40,247 bases of DNA from Xenorhabdus innexi (GTDB taxonomy: Bacteria; Pseudomonadota; Gammaproteobacteria; Enterobacterales; Enterobacteriaceae), in NCBI RefSeq assembly GCF_002632485.1, contig NZ_NIBU01000030.1, forward strand, positions 1 through 40,247, written 5' to 3'. The notes under the pieces are model-generated. The model was not told where the DNA came from, did not search any database, and saw nothing but the letters and a program-made list of their open reading frames with translations. Below are positions 37,205 to 40,247 of the stretch, piece by piece (within the stretch, counting starts at the first letter, position 1; each line of letters starts with the position of its first letter). A program made the position numbers and the translations under genes.

Positions 37205-39778
37205 ATGCGTCTGGATCGTCTTACTAATAAATTCCAGCTTGCTCTCGCTGACGCCCAATCCCTCGCATTAGGGCGTGATAATCAATTCATCGAACCAATC
37301 CACTTGATGAGCGCATTGCTTAATCAAGAGGGGGGTTCTGTTCGCCCTCTATTAATGTCTGCCGGGATTGATACAGGAAACTTGCATGATCGACTAAATC
37401 TGGCTTTGGACAGACTTCCAAGAGTAGAAGGAAGTGGCGGTGATGTTCAGGTATCCAATGAATTAGGGCGTTATTTAAACCTGTGCGACAAACTTGCTCA
37501 GAAAGCAGGTGATAACTTTATTTCTTCTGAACTCTTTGTTCTGGCAGCGCTGGAAGAACGTGGAGCATTAAGCGACATATTAAAAGCTGTGGGAGCAACA
37601 AAAGACAAAATCACTAAGGCAATAGAGATGATGCGCGGTGGTGAAAAAGTAAATGACCAGAGTGCCGAAGACCAACGTCAGGCACTGAAAAAGTACACAA
37701 TAGATCTTACTGAGAGAGCCGAACAAGGCAAACTTGATCCTGTCATCGGGCGTGATGAGGAAATTCGACGGACAATTCAGGTATTACAGCGTCGAACCAA
37801 GAATAATCCTGTATTGATCGGTGAACCGGGAGTGGGTAAAACGGCCATCGTCGAAGGGCTGGCACAAAGGATTGTTAATGGAGAAGTGCCTGAAGGTCTG
37901 AAAAACAAAAGAGTCCTGTCCCTGGATATGGGCGCATTATTGGCGGGTGCGAAATATCGGGGTGAGTTTGAAGAGCGTTTGAAAGGTGTTTTGAATGATC
38001 TCGCCAAACAAGAAGGTTCGGTCATTCTGTTTATTGATGAGTTACATACGATGGTAGGTGCTGGCAAGGCAGAGGGTGCAATGGATGCGGGCAATATGCT
38101 GAAACCAGCACTAGCTCGTGGTGAACTGCATTGTGTCGGTGCGACGACCTTAGACGAATACCGCCAGTACATTGAGAAAGATGCGGCTTTGGAACGCCGT
38201 TTCCAGAAAGTTTATGTTGCGGAACCGAGTGTTGAAGATACTATTGCTATTCTACGTGGTCTTAAAGAACGCTATGAACTCCACCATCATGTTCAGATAA
38301 CTGATCCGGCAATTGTTGCAGCGGCGACATTATCTCATCGTTATATCTCAGATCGCATGTTACCTGATAAAGCGATTGATTTAATTGATGAGGCCGGAGC
38401 CAGTCTGCGTATGCAGATGGATTCAAAACCAGAAGCGTTGGATCGCCTGGAACGCAGGATTATCCAATTAAAACTCGAACAGCAGGCACTGAAAAAAGAA
38501 TCGGATGAAGCCAGTAAAAAGCGTCTTGATATGCTGAATGAAGAGCTGGCGGAAAAAGAGCGTGAATATTCTGAGCTGGAAGAAGAGTGGAAAGCAGAAA
38601 AAGCAGAGCTTACCGGCACTCAAAATATTAAAGCTGAGTTAGAAAATGCACGTATAGAATTAGAAAAAGCTCGTCGTAGTGGTGACTTGGCGAGAATGTC
38701 TGAAATTCAGTACGGAAAAATTCCTGAATTGGAAAAACAGTTGGCAACAGCAACCACAGCAGAAAATCACCAAATGAAACTGCTGCGTAATAAAGTGACT
38801 GATGCTGAAATCGCTGAAATCCTTGCTCGCTGGACAGGAATTCCGGTATCCAGAATGTTGGAAAGCGAAAAAGATAAACTATTGCGTATGGAGCATGAGT
38901 TACATAAACGTGTCATTGGTCAGAATGAGGCTGTTGATGCAGTAGCAAACGCAATTCGCCGTAGCCGAGCCGGTTTATCTGACCCAAATCGCCCGATTGG
39001 CTCTTTCATGTTTTTGGGGCCGACAGGTGTTGGTAAAACTGAGCTGTGTAAGGCATTAGCCAATTTCCTGTTCGATAGTGACGATGCAATGGTACGTATC
39101 GACATGTCTGAATTTATGGAAAAACATTCTGTCTCAAGACTGGTGGGTGCACCTCCCGGCTATATTGGTTATGAGGAAGGCGGTTATCTGACAGAAGCGG
39201 TACGTCGCCGTCCTTACTCAGTCATCCTATTGGATGAAGTTGAAAAAGCGCATCCCGATGTTTTCAATATATTGCTGCAAGTGTTGGATGATGGACGTTT
39301 AACTGATGGTCAGGGAAGAACAGTCGATTTTCGTAATACAGTCGTGATTATGACATCTAACCTGGGTTCAGACATGATTCAGGAACGTTTTGGGGTACTG
39401 GATTATGCCGGAATGAAAGATATGGTGATGGAGATCGTCGGTCATCACTTCAGGCCTGAGTTCATTAACCGGATCGATGAAGTCGTGGTATTCCATCCAT
39501 TAGGAAAAGAGCATCTGAAAGCCATTACAAGTATCCAGCTACAACGTTTATATAAACGTCTGGAGGAGCGGGGCTATCAAGTCACAATGACATCATCGGC
39601 ACTAGAAACACTGAGTGAAGCTGGTTTTGACCCTGTATACGGAGCGCGCCCATTAAAAAGGGCTATTCAACAAGAGATTGAAAACCCGCTGGCTCAACAA
39701 ATCCTTTCTGGCGAACTGATTCCCGGTAAGTTAGTGACATTGGATCTGGAAAACGACCATATTGTTGCAAGGCAATGA
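37205..39778 (+). CDS. clpB: Disaggregase ClpB (HSP100)
   Basis: ClpB is a hexameric AAA+ chaperone that, with DnaK, extracts and refolds proteins from aggregates. The product has 857 residues, equal to E. coli. Domains: N domain (1 to about 145), AAA1 with Walker A GEPGVGKT (206-213), the coiled-coil M domain (about 410-525) and AAA2 with [14 protein letters not shown] (near 605). E. coli makes a short isoform from an internal GTG at V149; here that valine codon is GTA (37649-37651), so that start is lost. ATG codons at 142 and 143, 8 bases after AAGG, may replace it. The start follows TTGGAGG. Confidence 0.97.
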   Translation: MRLDRLTNKFQLALADAQSLALGRDNQFIEPIHLMSALLNQEGGSVRPLLMSAGIDTGNLHDRLNLALDRLPRVEGSGGDVQVSNELGRYLNLCDKLAQKAGDNFISSELFVLAALEERGALSDILKAVGATKDKITKAIEMMRGGEKVNDQSAEDQRQALKKYTIDLTERAEQGKLDPVIGRDEEIRRTIQVLQRRTKNNPVLIGEPGVGKTAIVEGLAQRIVNGEVPEGLKNKRVLSLDMGALLAGAKYRGEFEERLKGVLNDLAKQEGSVILFIDELHTMVGAGKAEGAMDAGNMLKPALARGELHCVGATTLDEYRQYIEKDAALERRFQKVYVAEPSVEDTIAILRGLKERYELHHHVQITDPAIVAAATLSHRYISDRMLPDKAIDLIDEAGASLRMQMDSKPEALDRLERRIIQLKLEQQALKKESDEASKKRLDMLNEELAEKEREYSELEEEWKAEKAELTGTQNIKAELENARIELEKARRSGDLARMSEIQYGKIPELEKQLATATTAENHQMKLLRNKVTDAEIAEILARWTGIPVSRMLESEKDKLLRMEHELHKRVIGQNEAVDAVANAIRRSRAGLSDPNRPIGSFMFLGPTGVGKTELCKALANFLFDSDDAMVRIDMSEFMEKHSVSRLVGAPPGYIGYEEGGYLTEAVRRRPYSVILLDEVEKAHPDVFNILLQVLDDGRLTDGQGRTVDFRNTVVIMTSNLGSDMIQERFGVLDYAGMKDMVMEIVGHHFRPEFINRIDEVVVFHPLGKEHLKAITSIQLQRLYKRLEERGYQVTMTSSALETLSEAGFDPVYGARPLKRAIQQEIENPLAQQILSGELIPGKLVTLDLENDHIVARQ

Positions 39779-39811
39779 CATTTTTTGCTTAGTTTCTTCA
39801 TGGTGCTCGTA

Positions 39812-39838
39812 GATAGGCATCTATTATAGATGCCTATC
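39812..39838. terminator. Perfect palindromic hairpin after clpB
   Basis: GATAGGCATCTA (39812-39823) and TAGATGCCTATC (39827-39838) are perfect 12-bp arms with a 3-base loop, 33 bases after clpB. There is no T run on either side, so it is not a typical rho-independent terminator. It may protect the mRNA 3' end or bind a protein. Confidence 0.5.
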
Positions 39839-39884
39839 CGAGGGGAAAATGTCATTAAGGCAACATAAAAAATAGAATAAAGAT

Positions 39885-39917
39885 AAAAAAGAGGTGAAAA
39901 ATCCACCTCTTTTTTTG
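39885..39917 (+). terminator. Rho-independent terminator after clpB
   Basis: AAAAAAGAGGTG (39885-39896) pairs with CACCTCTTTTTT (39904-39915) around a 7-base loop and ends in a long T run. It isolates clpB from the rRNA operon promoters about 100 bases downstream. Confidence 0.92.
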
Positions 39918-39969
39918 TTTCGTAGCTCAAAAAATAGCTTAAAAAGGTTATTTTGTTTGATAAGTGTTC

Positions 39970-40032
39970 GATTGAAATCTTTTTTTAAAATAGTTGTTGT
40001 CAGCGCCGGAAAACTCCCTATAATGCGCCACC
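39970..40032 (+). promoter_or_regulatory. rRNA operon promoter P1
   Basis: TTGTCA (39997-40002) and a perfect TATAAT (40019-40024) are spaced 16 bases apart and followed by the stringent discriminator GCGCCACC. The A+T-rich tract at about 39970-39995 fits an UP element. The hexamers and spacing are those of E. coli rrn P1. In E. coli clpB is likewise followed by an rrn operon (rrnG). Confidence 0.95.
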
Positions 40033-40095
40033 ACTGACCGACGCTGAGCTGAGACACGCCGCCGAGGACAGCGGGAAAAAAGCGAAAATAAACGC

Positions 40096-40123
40096 TTGAC
40101 TCCCGAGGCGAAAAGCGTAAGAT
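40096..40123 (+). promoter_or_regulatory. rRNA operon promoter P2
   Basis: TTGACT (40096-40101) and TAAGAT (40118-40123) are spaced 16 bases apart. They lie about 100 bases after P1, the usual tandem arrangement. Confidence 0.92.
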
Positions 40124-40140
40124 ACGCAGCCTCGCAACAC

Positions 40141-40247
40141 GGAAGAAACTTCCGGTTGCCACCGCTCTTTAACAATTTATCAGACAATCTGTGTGGGCAC
40201 TCGCAAGACCCTATCGACATGCCGAAAGGCAAAAAAGATTAAAGTCT
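40141..40247 (+). other. rRNA operon leader with boxB and boxA antitermination signals (partial)
   Basis: GGAAG-AAA-CTTCC (40141-40153) is a boxB-like hairpin. CGCTCTTTAACAA (40163-40175) is boxA, where NusB-S10 binds. The sequence that follows (TTTATCAGACAATCTGTGTG) matches the E. coli rrn leader. The window ends before the mature 16S rRNA 5' end. Confidence 0.93.

Noticed and set aside
36345-39778. Several minus-strand frames opposite clpB, including one of 131 codons at 37777-38172
   Set aside because: They are antisense shadows of a highly conserved gene; their Ser/Arg-rich translations are typical of such shadows.
39918-40247. Minus-strand frames of 94-112 codons at the right end of the window
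   Set aside because: They cross the rRNA operon promoters and antitermination leader, which are recognised with high confidence on the plus strand.

Overview
The window is a stretch of enterobacterial-type core chromosome, almost certainly from Morganellaceae, with Photorhabdus or Xenorhabdus the best guess. Nearly every protein aligns closely along its full length with its E. coli counterpart as I remember it. The gene blocks are those of E. coli, but joined in another order, and the intergenic DNA is A+T-rich with small dispersed palindromes. I infer the genus from gene order, composition and residue-level resemblance, not from a database search.

Layout. (1) Positions 1-8400 match the E. 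coli dinB-pepD-gpt-frsA-crl-proBA block, without phoE and without a thrW tRNA after proA. (2) Positions 8401-12550 hold shikimate kinase aroL and the lysophospholipid recycling pair aas-lplT, which lie elsewhere in E. coli. (3) Positions 12576-18913 are pncC-recA-alaS-csrA, then tRNA-Ser(GCU) and four tandem tRNA-Arg(ACG) genes; recX is missing between recA and alaS. (4) Positions 19068-21313 are gshA and luxS, with a MicA small-RNA gene between them on the minus strand. (5) Positions 21404-27311 are corB-ypjD (minus), then ffh and the rpsP-rimM-trmD-rplS translation operon. (6) Positions 27312-30073 are the most accessory-looking part: a possible gene remnant, an A+T-rich orphan membrane protein gene, dcuB, and a long A+T-rich gap. 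They occupy the place of yfiB-dgcN-yfiR in E. coli. (7) Positions 30074-33777 carry the aromatic amino acid genes aroF-tyrA, converging on pheL-pheA. (8) Positions 33811-39917 carry raiA, bamD, rluD-pgeF and clpB. (9) The last 280 bases are the tandem promoters and antitermination leader of an rRNA operon whose 16S gene starts beyond the window.

Regulation can be read directly at many sites. LexA boxes lie at dinB and recA. A full-consensus TyrR box precedes aroF and a weaker one precedes aroL. A Phe-rich leader peptide with an attenuator precedes pheA. A sigma-32 promoter precedes clpB, a sigma-E-like promoter precedes micA, and promoters with G+C-rich discriminators precede the tRNA cluster and the rrn operon.

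I found no CRISPR array, prophage, insertion sequence, toxin cluster or clearly new multigene system. The points most worth a second look are the orphan membrane protein locus, the long repeat-bearing recA leader with recX absent, the loss of the internal GTG start in clpB, the dispersed palindromes around frsA-crl-proB, and the MicA homologue.
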